A stretch of 64,000 nucleotides of DNA from Myxococcales bacterium (GTDB lineage Bacteria; Myxococcota; Myxococcia; Myxococcales; Myxococcaceae). The stretch is from NCBI GenBank assembly GCA_020846875.1, contig JADLDB010000179.1, positions 62,001-126,000 on the forward strand. The letters are read 5' to 3'. The translations under genes and the position numbers were made by a program. Below are positions 53,501 through 63,160 of the stretch, in pieces. Numbering within the stretch: position 1 is the first letter of the stretch; each line of letters begins with the position of its first letter. The notes beneath the pieces were generated by a model. That model did not search any database, had not been told where the DNA came from, and saw only the letters and a list, made by a program, of their open reading frames with translations.

Positions 53501-54773
53501 CGCGCTGCCGGCGGTGGAGGGCGAGGCGCTGCCGGCGGAGCGGCTCAAGGCGCTGGGCGCGCGGGTGGCGCGGCTGGTGGAGGCGACGGCGGCGCTGGGC
53601 GACGCGGCCGACACGGCGGTGCTGGCGCGCGTGCTGCCGGGGGCCTCCCAGGCGACGTGGCAGCGGCTGCAGGGCACGCGGCTGGTGAAGAGCGCGGGCG
53701 GGGCACGGGTGGTGCCAGGCCAGCCGGGGCTGGAGGAGGTGGCGCTCAAGGCGCCCATGGCCCGGCGTCCGGCGCTGTGGCACCGGCTGACGGCGGCGCT
53801 GGGGGAGACGGTGAAGAAGGCGCCCATGGAGTGGCTGCGGGTGGCGCGGCTGGTGGACACGGTGGCGGAGCCGTCGCGCGCGGCGCAGGCGTGGCGCACG
53901 GCGGCGGCGGTGGCGCTCAAGGTGAGGAGCCCCCTGGGGCTGATGCACGCGCAGGCCGGCTGGGCGGAGGCGCTGGGGCGGCTGTCGGACTCGGACACCC
54001 CGGACGCCACGCGGCTGCGGCTGGAGCTCCTGGCGCGGGCGGCGGCCAACGCCTTCGTGGTGCGGGACACGGAGCGCGCGCGGACTCTCATCGACACGGC
54101 CAACGAATTGGCGCAGCGCGAGCAGGTGGGCGCGCCGGAGCACTTCCTGTTGGCCTCGCGGCTGCATCGCTCGCTGGGGCGCCCGGAGTTGGCGCAGGAG
54201 GCGCTCTCGCAGGCGCTGACGCTGGCGGGGCGGGGCCCGGCGGCGGCGCTGTGCCTGGCCGAGGTGGGCGACGTGAAGGAGAGCGAAGGGGACATGGCCA
54301 GCGCGGCGCAGGCGTACGAGCAGGCGCTGCCCCTGGCGGACGCGGCGGCGCCGCTGGCGGTGTGGCACGGGGAGCTGGACTTCCGCGCGCGGGTGGAGAC
54401 GCGGCTGGCCGGCGTGTTGATGGTGCTCAAAGACGAGCGCGCGAAGGCGCTGTTGTCCACCAGCCTCGGACGGTGGCGGGCCGCGGGGGCGCCCCTGTAC
54501 GAGGCGCGGGTGCTGGCCAACCTAGGGACGCTGTGCGTCGCCGGTGGGCAGCTCAACGACGCGGCGGCGCTCTTCGGCCAGGCGGCGGCCACGGCGGAGG
54601 CGGCGGGCGACTTTCCCTTCCACGCGCGGCAGTTGGTGTCGCTGGCGCGGGTGCAAGCGCGCGCGGGAAGTCCGCAGACGAAGCAGACGGCCGCGACGGC
54701 GCGGACCCTGGCGATGACGCTGGGCTGGGACGAGGGCCGCAAGCAGGCCGAGGCGCTGCTGCAGTCGGAGTGA
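50511..54773 (+). CDS. Giant sensor kinase: PilZ, Ser/Thr kinase, cyclase-like, ATPase and TPR-like regions
   Basis: This protein of about 1420 residues has five regions. Residues 1-95 are PilZ-like (GEAFVPTQES, ending GMRISLGPEGREAL), the fold that can bind c-di-GMP. Residues ~140-420 form a complete Hanks kinase: GEGGMGEV, VALKTL, HRDLKPPN, LDFGIAR and GTPAYLAPEQ. A Pro/Ser linker leads to a degenerate nucleotide-cyclase-like domain (~580-740, WGGALDKVDEKLFTF, AKDLAGKAGPGQVLLPSS). A STAND-like ATPase has GPRLSGRST, where Lys of the Walker A is Arg, and VLVFDALDAVDE. Helical TPR-like repeats end the protein (~1100-1420). It is cytoplasmic. GTG at 50511 is the best start, though its ribosome-binding site is weak. 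Confidence 0.85.
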   Translation: MVGDFRLAFDSAEDLQRAWEDSLYRGEAFVPTQESPLLGASLQVCLAVTGLGEVVVEAEVLSLELDSADRPGMRISLGPEGREALRQLAASLPAPADDTARRVPLAATGTIPQRPDVAAADTLPHGSHAHFKPGEVIGGRFQVEALIGEGGMGEVYRAVHVYLKRPVALKTLQKKLLSDQEAWTRFQREAELVSRLESQHVVRVFDFGRLDDGQPFICMEFVEGEGLEAVLDRGPLEPSEAVTLLEQVAEGLSEAHALGIVHRDLKPPNIMLGRRRDGRKLAKILDFGIARVATSGQKLERLTATGMVVGTPAYLAPEQALGKDIDARTDIYALGCVAYEMLTGRPPFKADAIGALLLMHLNEVPRPLEAFRPQLAPLAGLSEAVRKALEKDPARRWQAVEDFTRALRDGLLPKKGRPVPRQKATPSPEASTDTWEVENLPVITAPPPGQEPPDSGTPEALPRSSPARPAAPLPRISAPSLRDAAPPPRSSAPPPQASPSRTAYGSPPSGALPPPRSSAPSLPRASSPPRSSPPPFGAIERSDALDGRLGRLGETLANLNFALSPERVAAMEKARAAVPETSTIGWVLVAEPLRTTHTQPAYASLLALAVDVATVWGGALDKVDEKLFTFLFVGAGSQARAVLAATEIRERIEVMLDGAPTDAPVFRLALGGGKMTPPQEGPLEGEVVQGAKDLAGKAGPGQVLLPSSFANAVSDLVETQAAGDAVAIVERRPFPNRPVPVVGRDLTLNALSERLAALAEGTPPPMVVVGPRLSGRSTMAQEAISRARAKGLVVGFSQGTRSLAGLPYAAFTDVICQLCSVVPNQRFTALAPVLERLQLTPGEREAVLLLTQVKPPLSPFTPKQAVHVLRRVLEAGSGGRPRVLVFDALDAVDEASAEAFRELCVTKARGELVLGFTSPEQADQWLSDVPQAPLPLLSSADVGRWLAAFLGHAAPRELQVSLEARSRGLPGLLVEWTLLAVERGLLRPRGSGLALEGALPAVEGEALPAERLKALGARVARLVEATAALGDAADTAVLARVLPGASQATWQRLQGTRLVKSAGGARVVPGQPGLEEVALKAPMARRPALWHRLTAALGETVKKAPMEWLRVARLVDTVAEPSRAAQAWRTAAAVALKVRSPLGLMHAQAGWAEALGRLSDSDTPDATRLRLELLARAAANAFVVRDTERARTLIDTANELAQREQVGAPEHFLLASRLHRSLGRPELAQEALSQALTLAGRGPAAALCLAEVGDVKESEGDMASAAQAYEQALPLADAAAPLAVWHGELDFRARVETRLAGVLMVLKDERAKALLSTSLGRWRAAGAPLYEARVLANLGTLCVAGGQLNDAAALFGQAAATAEAAGDFPFHARQLVSLARVQARAGSPQTKQTAATARTLAMTLGWDEGRKQAEALLQSE

Positions 54774-54807
54774 CGCGGGCTGCCTCGAGGAGGTGCGCCT
54801 CGCTCCC

Positions 54808-56814
54808 TCAAGGACAGGCGGCGAACGCGTCCGCGTTCCTCGGCGCCACCACCGGCGCGCCCGTCAGCGCGGACTCGAAGAAGCACGCGTACTGGTACTG
54901 CGCCTCCGCCTGGCGGAAGACGACGAAGTGTCCATTCGTCCCGGGCGCGGCCTCGTGCTGCACCACCGCCAGCGTCACGCCGCTCCGGTTTCCGGACAGC
55001 GGCGGCGTCTTCACCTCCCCGCCCACCAGCGCGAGGGACTGGGGCAGGTCCGTCTCCACGGTGGGCGCGGCGACGTCCATCCGCGCCGACACCGCCAGGG
55101 CCGACACCATGCGCGGGAGGTAATACGTGTCCACCACCCCCTCGAGGAGCAGCACCGAGGCCGGCGACGCGCGGGTGGAGGAGTCCCTCGCCCACAAGGG
55201 CGCCTGGTTCATCGGCTCGATGGGGTCCCACAGCGTGGCGGCCAGCGAGAGGACGGGGTCGAAGAGGTCCACCTCGTCGCTCGCCGCGTAGCCCAGCACG
55301 CCCTTCACCAGCTCCGCGCTGGACGGCGTCTGCTTCAGCACCAGGTTGTACAGCCAACTGCCGCCCGCGCCGGACAGGGCGCCCGCGGTGAAGCCGTCGT
55401 CGGAGGCGAGGATGGACGCCGCCACCACGCTGCCCGTGGAGTGCCCGTGCACGAAGAAGCGCGCCGGGTCGAAGGACACCGCGCTGGCCAGCGCGTCGGG
55501 CACCAGCGCGCCGGGTACGTCGAGGCCCCTGGCCAGCGTCACCAGCACCTCGTACTCCGCGGCCTGCTGCCGGTGGTTGTCGCGCACCGAGACGGGGTTG
55601 AAGATGTTGTAGAAGTGGAAGCCCGAGGTGTCGCCCGAGGGCGAGCGCGGGCCGCTCAGGTTGGCGTCCACGCACAACGTGGCGATGCCGCGCGCCGCCA
55701 GCACCCGGGCCAGCCCGTTGCCGCTGCCGCCCACCATCTCCAGCCAGTCGCCCCCGGAGCCCGGCACGTGGAAGAGGAGCGGGAAGCCGCCGGCCGGCAT
55801 CGCGCGGCGCGGGACGGTGAGGGCGAAGCGGATGACCTCGGTGGCCTGCACCTGCGGGACACCGTCCGGGCTGAACAGCATTTCTCCGCCCTCACCGGCG
55901 AGGTACGGCTTGGGCCCCCGCTGATAGAGCGGCACCTCCACGTGGCCCTCCAGCACCGTGTAGCCGGGGTAGCTGGCCAGCACGGCGAGGGCGCCCACCA
56001 GCGGGGCCGGCCGCGCGCGCGCCGCCTGGGCGATGGCCTTCAAACGCGCGTGGTGCGAGCCGGTGCGGAAGACGGTGGCGGCCACCACCTCTTCGCGGGC
56101 ACGTCCCTGCGCGGCGAGGAGCGCGTCGAGGCGCGGCAGCTGTGCGCGCAGCGCCTGGCTCCGTGGGCCGGAGGGCGCCGCGTCCTCGAGGAAGGCGGCG
56201 CGTCGCAGGGGCAGCCCCTTCGTGTCTTTGAGCGCGCGCGTCAGCGCCGCGACGTACCAGGTGGCGGGCTCCAGCACGTGGCCCTGGCGGGGCAGCGCGA
56301 CGAGGAGGTGCGCCGGAGAGAAGGTCTCCGCCGCGTCCTTGAAGCGGACCTCCAGCGGGATGAAGGCGCCGTAGCCGGGCGAGGCCTCGTCGACGTTCAC
56401 CAGCACCACGGCGCTGTCCCAGGACTGGCTGGCCGTGGGCGTCTGCGGCAGGGACGAGGCGTCGACGGGCCCGGAGAGGGGAAACCACACCGCGCTGCTC
56501 CGCCCGAAGCCCTCGCCCAGGGTGTCCAGGGCGTCGACGTAGCGGCGGGCGACGGTGCTGTCCTTCGTGGGGAAGTCCTTCACCTCCACGGTGCCGTCGG
56601 CGCGCAGCCGGCCGGCCGCGGGGAAGGGCGCCTCGAAGAAGCGGCCGTCGGGCGAGAGGAGCGCCGTCACCTCCGACACCGCCTCCGGCACCGGGCCACA
56701 CGCGGCGAGGAGGAGCAGGAAGAGGGTGGGAAGTGGCCGCGACGAGAGGGCCGGCGCCGAGGCCTGCGCCTGACGGCAGGGGAGGTCCTGGCGTGGCACG
56801 CGAGAGGCCCTCAC
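54808..56814 (-). CDS. Lipoprotein alpha/beta hydrolase
   Basis: This 668-residue protein is translationally coupled to the upstream gene: its GTG overlaps that gene's TGA. The signal has RPLPTLFLLLLAACG with a lipobox Cys near 38, a rather long n-region; a GTG five codons further in is an alternative start. The C-terminal half is an alpha/beta hydrolase with oxyanion region LLFHVPGSGGDW, nucleophile GHSTGS, and late candidates LLEGVVDTYY and GTNGHFVVF for Asp and His. The N-terminal half is beta-rich (FFEAPFPAAGRLRADG) and typical of secreted bacterial esterase/lipase-like proteins. The substrate is unknown. Confidence 0.78.
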   Translation of the reverse strand: MRASRVPRQDLPCRQAQASAPALSSRPLPTLFLLLLAACGPVPEAVSEVTALLSPDGRFFEAPFPAAGRLRADGTVEVKDFPTKDSTVARRYVDALDTLGEGFGRSSAVWFPLSGPVDASSLPQTPTASQSWDSAVVLVNVDEASPGYGAFIPLEVRFKDAAETFSPAHLLVALPRQGHVLEPATWYVAALTRALKDTKGLPLRRAAFLEDAAPSGPRSQALRAQLPRLDALLAAQGRAREEVVAATVFRTGSHHARLKAIAQAARARPAPLVGALAVLASYPGYTVLEGHVEVPLYQRGPKPYLAGEGGEMLFSPDGVPQVQATEVIRFALTVPRRAMPAGGFPLLFHVPGSGGDWLEMVGGSGNGLARVLAARGIATLCVDANLSGPRSPSGDTSGFHFYNIFNPVSVRDNHRQQAAEYEVLVTLARGLDVPGALVPDALASAVSFDPARFFVHGHSTGSVVAASILASDDGFTAGALSGAGGSWLYNLVLKQTPSSAELVKGVLGYAASDEVDLFDPVLSLAATLWDPIEPMNQAPLWARDSSTRASPASVLLLEGVVDTYYLPRMVSALAVSARMDVAAPTVETDLPQSLALVGGEVKTPPLSGNRSGVTLAVVQHEAAPGTNGHFVVFRQAEAQYQYACFFESALTGAPVVAPRNADAFAACP

Positions 56815-57350
56815 CACTCGATGTCGTAGTGATGGATCGCCGGCTCGAGCACCTCCTTCACCACGCGGCCCTGCTTGGCCAGCGCGAAGCCGGTGTCGAA
56901 GAGGCCGTGCCACACGGTGCTCAGCACCTCGGGGACTGGCTCGGGGAAGAGGAAGCGAACGTGGCCGCCGCCGCCCTTGGGGTTGCACGCGAAGCTGCTG
57001 CGTACGTTCTGCACGCCGGGCTCGAGGAAGGTCGGCAGGTGGGCCAGCAGCGCCGCCGCGGGCGTCCGGGTGAAGGCGAGCAGCACCGACGCCAGCGGCT
57101 TCACCAGCGGCCCCATGCGGGAGCCGGAGGTATGGACGTTGGTGCACGAGACGACCGCGCGCCCGTGGAGCGCTTCGTAGGCCACCAGCACCTGCGCGAA
57201 GTCCGGGCCTGGCCACCAGCGCTGCGCGCTGGGGTCGTCGAGCAGCCTGCGGGTGGGGTCCTCGAGGCCGGCGCGGAGCGCCTCGAGATGTCCGAAGTGC
57301 CGGAGGCTTTGCGCGAAGGCGGTGAGGTAGGTCGCGTTCACCATCCACAT
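56811..57350 (-). CDS. Hypothetical cytoplasmic protein coupled to the lipoprotein hydrolase
   Basis: This 179-residue protein has no signal peptide or membrane segment. It is compact and aromatic-rich, with strongly ordered blocks (VSCTNVHTSGSRMGPLVKPL, VQNVRSSFACNPKGGGGHVR, WHGLFDTGFALAKQGRVVKE). It ends AIHHYDIEW. The overall look recalls small myxobacteria-specific paralogous families, but I cannot name one. Its stop codon is overlapped by the start of the lipoprotein hydrolase gene, so the two products are made together. ATG chosen as the first Met; an in-frame Met two codons later is also possible. Confidence 0.65.
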   Translation of the reverse strand: MWMVNATYLTAFAQSLRHFGHLEALRAGLEDPTRRLLDDPSAQRWWPGPDFAQVLVAYEALHGRAVVSCTNVHTSGSRMGPLVKPLASVLLAFTRTPAAALLAHLPTFLEPGVQNVRSSFACNPKGGGGHVRFLFPEPVPEVLSTVWHGLFDTGFALAKQGRVVKEVLEPAIHHYDIEW

Positions 57351-57435
57351 GGCGACGGTCTACACGGCCCGTGTCGGGGTCGATAGAGGAAGCCGCCCGA
57401 AGAGGCCCCCGGCAGACGGCGCGCCCTGGGCGGAA

Positions 57436-57600
57436 CTACTTCGCGGGCGGCAAGAGGACGCGGTCGATGACGTGCACGATGCCGTTCCCCGCGCGGACCG
57501 AGGCGACAATCTTCGCGTCATTCACCCAGGCCTGCCCGCCTGCTTGCTTCGTCCTGAAGCGTGTCCGCAACGCAGAACCTGCGCCGCCACCACTGCGTCA
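57436..57600 (-). pseudogene. C-terminal remnant of a fasciclin-domain protein
   Basis: In the 339 bp gap before the small acidic gene, the minus strand encodes AWVNDAKIVASVRAGNGIVH then VIDRVLLPPAK and TAG. This is the conserved end (H2 box) of a fasciclin/beta-Ig-h3 domain, where the usual form is xxSNGVIHVIDxVLLP. In frame upstream only about 15 more codons are open before a stop, and the rest of the ~130-residue domain is absent. It is thus a truncated adhesion-domain gene, probably left by a deletion. Confidence 0.6.
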
Positions 57601-57689
57601 CGGCACGGCGTGCGCGTTCACCCGCGACGGGGGCTTGCGCGGGGCTGTGCCCGGTGTGCTATCGATCTCCGCGTTTCACGGGAGGCGGC

Positions 57690-58067
57690 ATGAGCACGAC
57701 GGCACTCTCACTCGAGGCGCTCTTCGGGGACCTGAACCTGGACCTCGAGCCCGAGCTGCCCGCGGACCTGGAGCGGCACCTCGCCGACTCCCCACCGCCG
57801 GCGCCCGCCGCCACCGCCTTCGCCGCCGACGCCGAGGCCGCCCTGGACGCGCTGGGCTTCACGCCCGCCTCCGCGCTGTTGTCCGACGCCGACGCCCGCT
57901 CGCGGGCCACCCAGCCGTACGACTTGACCCACGGGGAGTTGGCGCAGACCGTGTCGATGTGGGGCGACGACGAGCGCTTCTCGGCCATCAGCACCACGCC
58001 GGTGGCCCTGGACGACCTGCCGGAAGACGCCTACCCGACGCAGTTCACCCTGCTCGAGCTGGAGTGA
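57690..58067 (+). CDS. Small acidic hypothetical protein
   Basis: This 125-residue protein, rich in Asp/Glu/Ala/Leu, has LEALFGDLNLDLEPELPADL near the start and a centre with AQTVSMWGDDERFSAI. It ends LPEDAYPTQFTLLELE. A perfect GGAGG site stands four bases before the ATG. No signal peptide, membrane segment or Cys. It may be disordered in its Ala-rich middle. It leads a plus-strand run with the HAD hydrolase (48 bp gap) and a kinase gene, so it could be an operon partner. The family is not recognised. Confidence 0.6.
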   Translation: MSTTALSLEALFGDLNLDLEPELPADLERHLADSPPPAPAATAFAADAEAALDALGFTPASALLSDADARSRATQPYDLTHGELAQTVSMWGDDERFSAISTTPVALDDLPEDAYPTQFTLLELE

Positions 58068-58115
58068 ACCTTCAAAGGGCCACCCGCCCGCGACCGGTGG
58101 TAAGGACGAGGCCCC

Positions 58116-58994
58116 ATGGCCATTCGCCTCGTCGTCACCGACATGGACAACACGCTGTACTCGTGGATCGACTACATCGTCCCGGCCGTGGAGGCGATGG
58201 TGGACGCGGTGGTGAAGGCCACCGGCTTCCCGCGCCTCAAGGTCGTCCAGTCCTTGAAGGCCGTGTACACGAAGTACGAGTCCAACGAGTACCCCTTCGC
58301 CCTGCAGGAGTCCTCCCTCTTCCAGGACTTCCCCGAGTTCGGCAGCTTCGACAAGCTGGTCATCGAGCCCGCGCGCATGGCCTTCTCCGAGGCGCGCCGC
58401 AAGTACCTGCGGCCCTACAAGGGCGTGGTGGAGACGCTGGCCGCGCTCAAGGAGCGGCACGTCTTCGTGGTGGCGCTCACCGACGCGCCGCGAAACCCCG
58501 CCGAGCAGCGCGCGCGCCGCATGGGGCTCGACCAGCACCTCACCGCCCTCTACACCATGCCGGGCTTCCAGTTTCCCCGCACCGCCGAGGGCGAGGCGCT
58601 GGTGGCGCCGGACATCCTCCACAAGGAAGAGAAGGGCGACTACCGCGCGGCGTGCCCCGTCTTCGAGCTGCCCCGCGAGTGGGAGAAGCCCAACCCGTCC
58701 GGCCTGCAGAAGATCCTCGGCACCTACGGCCTGTCCCCGAAGGAGGTGCTGGTGGTGGGCGACTCGCTCAAGAAGGACGTGGCCATCGCCAGGGAGCTGG
58801 GCTGCCACGACTGCTGGGCGGAGTACGGCACCTACGTGTCGCTGGAGTACCGCGAGCGGCTGGACATCATCTCGTCGACCGCCATCACCCGGCGCCACGC
58901 GGCGTCGGTGTTCGAGACGGGCCCGCAGGCGAAGCCGTCGCACACCCTGTCCAACTACGGCCGGCTGCTCGAGCTCGTCGACGCGCTGGCGTGA
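58116..58994 (+). CDS. HAD-superfamily hydrolase
   Basis: This 292-residue hydrolase has all HAD motifs: the nucleophile block VTDMDNTLYSW (Asp9, Asp11), motif II VVALTDAPRNPAEQ, a Lys in WEKPNPSGLQK and motif IV VLVVGDSLKKDVAIARELG. A cap region of ~80 residues lies after motif I (LKAVYTKYESNEYPFALQES). Phosphatase activity on a small molecule is likely; the substrate is not apparent. NEYPFAL and the cap are unlike common phosphoglycolate phosphatases. It precedes a kinase gene by 50 bp on the same strand. Confidence 0.88.
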   Translation: MAIRLVVTDMDNTLYSWIDYIVPAVEAMVDAVVKATGFPRLKVVQSLKAVYTKYESNEYPFALQESSLFQDFPEFGSFDKLVIEPARMAFSEARRKYLRPYKGVVETLAALKERHVFVVALTDAPRNPAEQRARRMGLDQHLTALYTMPGFQFPRTAEGEALVAPDILHKEEKGDYRAACPVFELPREWEKPNPSGLQKILGTYGLSPKEVLVVGDSLKKDVAIARELGCHDCWAEYGTYVSLEYRERLDIISSTAITRRHAASVFETGPQAKPSHTLSNYGRLLELVDALA

Positions 58995-59044
58995 AGCCGG
59001 CGAAGGGCGCTCCACGGCAATGCGCGACGGCGTAGAGTCCCGTC

Positions 59045-60169
59045 ATGGCCCGCCCCCCACCGCCGCCCCTGGCCGAGGGCACGCAGCTCAAGGACTACCG
59101 GCTGGTGCGGCGAATCGGCACCGGGGCGATGGGGGAAGTCTACGAGGCGGTGCACTCCGTCATCGGCCGGAAGGTGGCCATCAAGGTGCTGCGCATCGGG
59201 GTGGACGAGGCGCTCAACGCGTCCCGCCGGCTCCTGGAGGAAGCGCGCGCCGTCAACGCCATTCGCCACGCGGGCATCGTCGACGTCTTCGACGTGGGCG
59301 TATACGGGGAGCGCCGCCCCTACCTGGTGATGGAGCTGCTCGAGGGCCGCACCCTGAGTGAGCGCCTCAAGGCCGACGGGCCGCCGCCGCTGCACGAGGC
59401 GCTGGCCATCCTCGAGGGGGTGCTGGGCGTGCTGGCGGCCGCGCACCGGGCGGGCGTCATCCACCGGGACTTGAAGCCCAGCAACGTCTTCCTCCTCAAG
59501 GGCCGCGAGGGCGCCGCGGCGGTGAAGCTGCTGGACTTCGGGGTGGCGCGCCGGGAAGGCCGCGAAGAGGCCCTCACCGGCCCGGCGATGGCCGTCGGCA
59601 GCGTGGGCTTCATGGCGCCGGAGCAACTGCAGGGGCAGGCGGTGCCGGCGAGCGACCTCTACGCGGTGGGGTGCCTGGCCTTTCAGCTCATCGCCGGGAA
59701 GGCCGTCTTCCCGCTCAAGAACATCCCCGAGGCGGCCCGGCGCCACCTGCTGGAGCCGGCGCGGAAGCTGCGCACCGTGCGCCCGGACACAGCCCCGATG
59801 CTCGAGGCCTGGGTGGATATGCTGCTGCAGAAGGACGTGGCCCAGCGCCCCCGCACCGCCGAGGCCGCCTTCAACGCGCTGCGCGCGGTGCAGCACGAGC
59901 AGAGCGAACCCAGGACGGAGCCGTCGCTGTCCAGGGACCCGGCGCTGCTGAGCGTCATCCGCGCGCACAAGAAGACGGACCTGGTGCCCGCCTTCGAGCC
60001 GCCGTCCGGGGCGAAGTCCGTCACCACCGAGCCGGTGCGGCCCGTCGTGCCGTCGAAGCAAGCCGGCCCCGTCCCGCACCCGCCCATCGACGAGCGGCCC
60101 ACGGTGGTCGCCGGGAAGGACGACGACGAGGACACGCTGGACGGGAACAAGACGCTCGTCGACACCTGA
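59045..60169 (+). CDS. Ser/Thr protein kinase (soluble)
   Basis: This 374-residue Hanks-type kinase has a G-loop with GTGAMGEVYEAV, the catalytic Lys in VAIKVLRIG, HRDLKPSNVFL, LDFGVARREG and a shortened activation loop with GSVGFMAPEQ. The kinase domain ends near residue 280. The last ~90 residues are Pro/Thr-rich, with TEPVRPVVPSKQ and the acidic end DDDEDTLDGNKTLVDT. No membrane segment exists, unlike the first kinase of the window. The acidic Thr-rich tail could be an FHA-domain docking or autophosphorylation site. Substrates may include the neighbouring HAD or small acidic protein, but this is only positional. Confidence 0.92.
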   Translation: MARPPPPPLAEGTQLKDYRLVRRIGTGAMGEVYEAVHSVIGRKVAIKVLRIGVDEALNASRRLLEEARAVNAIRHAGIVDVFDVGVYGERRPYLVMELLEGRTLSERLKADGPPPLHEALAILEGVLGVLAAAHRAGVIHRDLKPSNVFLLKGREGAAAVKLLDFGVARREGREEALTGPAMAVGSVGFMAPEQLQGQAVPASDLYAVGCLAFQLIAGKAVFPLKNIPEAARRHLLEPARKLRTVRPDTAPMLEAWVDMLLQKDVAQRPRTAEAAFNALRAVQHEQSEPRTEPSLSRDPALLSVIRAHKKTDLVPAFEPPSGAKSVTTEPVRPVVPSKQAGPVPHPPIDERPTVVAGKDDDEDTLDGNKTLVDT

Positions 60170-60202
60170 CCTGGGCCAGTGCTGCTGCTTCTGGCTGAGT
60201 GA

Positions 60203-61684
<1,482 letters not shown>

Positions 61685-61688
61685 CGCT

Positions 61689-62993
61689 TCAGCGCGCCTC
61701 CAGCAGGTTGGACTCCAGCGTCTTCGCCTCGGCGCCCATCGCGTCGCCAGGCCGCGCGGCCTTCTTCACCTCGCGCGCGAGCTCCAGCGCCCGGTCGTGC
61801 TTGCCCAGCCGCGCGTACGCGAGCGCCAGGTTGTAGCGGGGCCGCAATTCGGCCTTCGGCGCCAGGGTGGCCGCCTTCTCCAGCAGCTTCACCGCCTCCT
61901 GGTGCTTCTCCTTCACCGTGGACTGCACCAGCAGCGCGCCGAGGTTGGCCAGCGGCTTCCACTCTTTGGGCGCCAGCACCATCGCCTGCCGGTAGGCGGC
62001 CTCGGCCTTCGCGTCGTCCGGCACCGCCTCGTAGAGGTTGCCCAGGTGGAAGTGCGCCTCCCAGCTCTTCGGGTTGCGCTTCAGCGCCTCCTTCGCCGCG
62101 CGCTCGCTGCCCTCCACGTCCTTGTCGAGGAGCAAGAGGCCCGCCAGGTTGAGCCACCCCTGCTGGTGGTCCGGCACCACCTGGAGCTCCCGCTTCACGT
62201 AGGCCACCGCCGCCTGGGTGTCGCCCTCCATCATCGCCGCGGCCAGCGCCTTCTCCAGCAGCACCGGGTGGTCGCCGCACGCCTCGAGCCCGTCGTCCAG
62301 CGCCGCCCGCGCCCCGCCCAGCGCCTTCTGCGCGAACAGCACGTCCGCCAGCGTGGCCCACGCGTCCAGCTTCCTGGGCGCCAGCTTCGCCGCGCGCTCA
62401 AGCGCCTTCACCGCCTCCTTCCCCTGGCCCGCCTTCTGGTACGCCACGCCCAGCGCGAGGAAGGCGTCGGCGTTGCCCTTCTCCAGCCCCGCCGCGCTCT
62501 CCAGCAGCGTAAGGCCCTCCTCCAGCTTGCCCAGCGCCGCCAGCACCCGCCCGAGGTTGAAGACGCACAGGAAGACGTCCCCCGAGAGCTTCGCGCCCTT
62601 CGCCAGGTTGGTGAGCGCCGGCTTCTCTTCCCCCAGCGCCTCGTGCACCAGGCCCAGCAGCGTCCAGGACAGCCCCGCGTCCGGCGCCAGCCTCGTCGCC
62701 GCGAGGGCGTGCACCTTCGCCGAGTCCCGGTCGCCGAGGAAGAGGGCCAGCCGCGCCAGCCCGAAGTACGTCTCGGGCAGCGAGGGGTTCCGGTCCAGCA
62801 CCGCCTCGAAGCAGGCGCTCGCCTCGTCGAGCTCCCCCGCCCCAAGCGCCGCCTCGCCGCGCGCGAGCAGCTCCTTCGTCTCGTGCGCCGTGCCCGCCTT
62901 CGCTTCTGCTTCCGCGAAGAGCGCCTTCGCCTCGTCGTACTTCCTCGCCTTCAGCTTCTCGAAGCCCTTCTCGGACAGCGGGTCGCGCGCCAT
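61689..62993 (-). CDS. TPR-repeat protein
   Basis: This 434-residue soluble protein is made almost wholly of tetratricopeptide repeats, about ten or eleven units of 34 residues. Examples are SWTLLGLVHEALGEEKPALT, AFLALGVAYQKAGQGKEAVK, AWATLADVLFAQKALGGARA and WEAHFHLGNLYEAVPDDAKA. The A-x-x-x-L-G-x-x-Y/A-x-x-x-G pattern with a Pro near each end is clear. Such superhelices hold protein partners. No catalytic domain or signal peptide is seen. The start is the ATG before ARDPLSEKGFEKL; the open frame beyond it reads Arg/Val-rich and is the shadow of the divergent gene. Confidence 0.88.
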   Translation of the reverse strand: MARDPLSEKGFEKLKARKYDEAKALFAEAEAKAGTAHETKELLARGEAALGAGELDEASACFEAVLDRNPSLPETYFGLARLALFLGDRDSAKVHALAATRLAPDAGLSWTLLGLVHEALGEEKPALTNLAKGAKLSGDVFLCVFNLGRVLAALGKLEEGLTLLESAAGLEKGNADAFLALGVAYQKAGQGKEAVKALERAAKLAPRKLDAWATLADVLFAQKALGGARAALDDGLEACGDHPVLLEKALAAAMMEGDTQAAVAYVKRELQVVPDHQQGWLNLAGLLLLDKDVEGSERAAKEALKRNPKSWEAHFHLGNLYEAVPDDAKAEAAYRQAMVLAPKEWKPLANLGALLVQSTVKEKHQEAVKLLEKAATLAPKAELRPRYNLALAYARLGKHDRALELAREVKKAARPGDAMGAEAKTLESNLLEAR

Positions 62994-63160
62994 GGTGGCC
63001 CGGGAGTGTGGCACCGCGTGGTTTCCTTGCAAGTGCCCGACATCAATGCGTTTCTCGTGGGGACGCGCCCTGTCACCCTGCTTTCCACGGCCCGCACACA
63101 ACGGCCCACCCTCACCGGCGAGAATCCTTTCAACGTCGCACCTCTTTGGGAGAAAACCCG

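Noticed and set aside
63010-63040. TGGCAC box suggesting a sigma-54 promoter
   Set aside because: The GC element is not at the required spacing (TTGC lies too far downstream).
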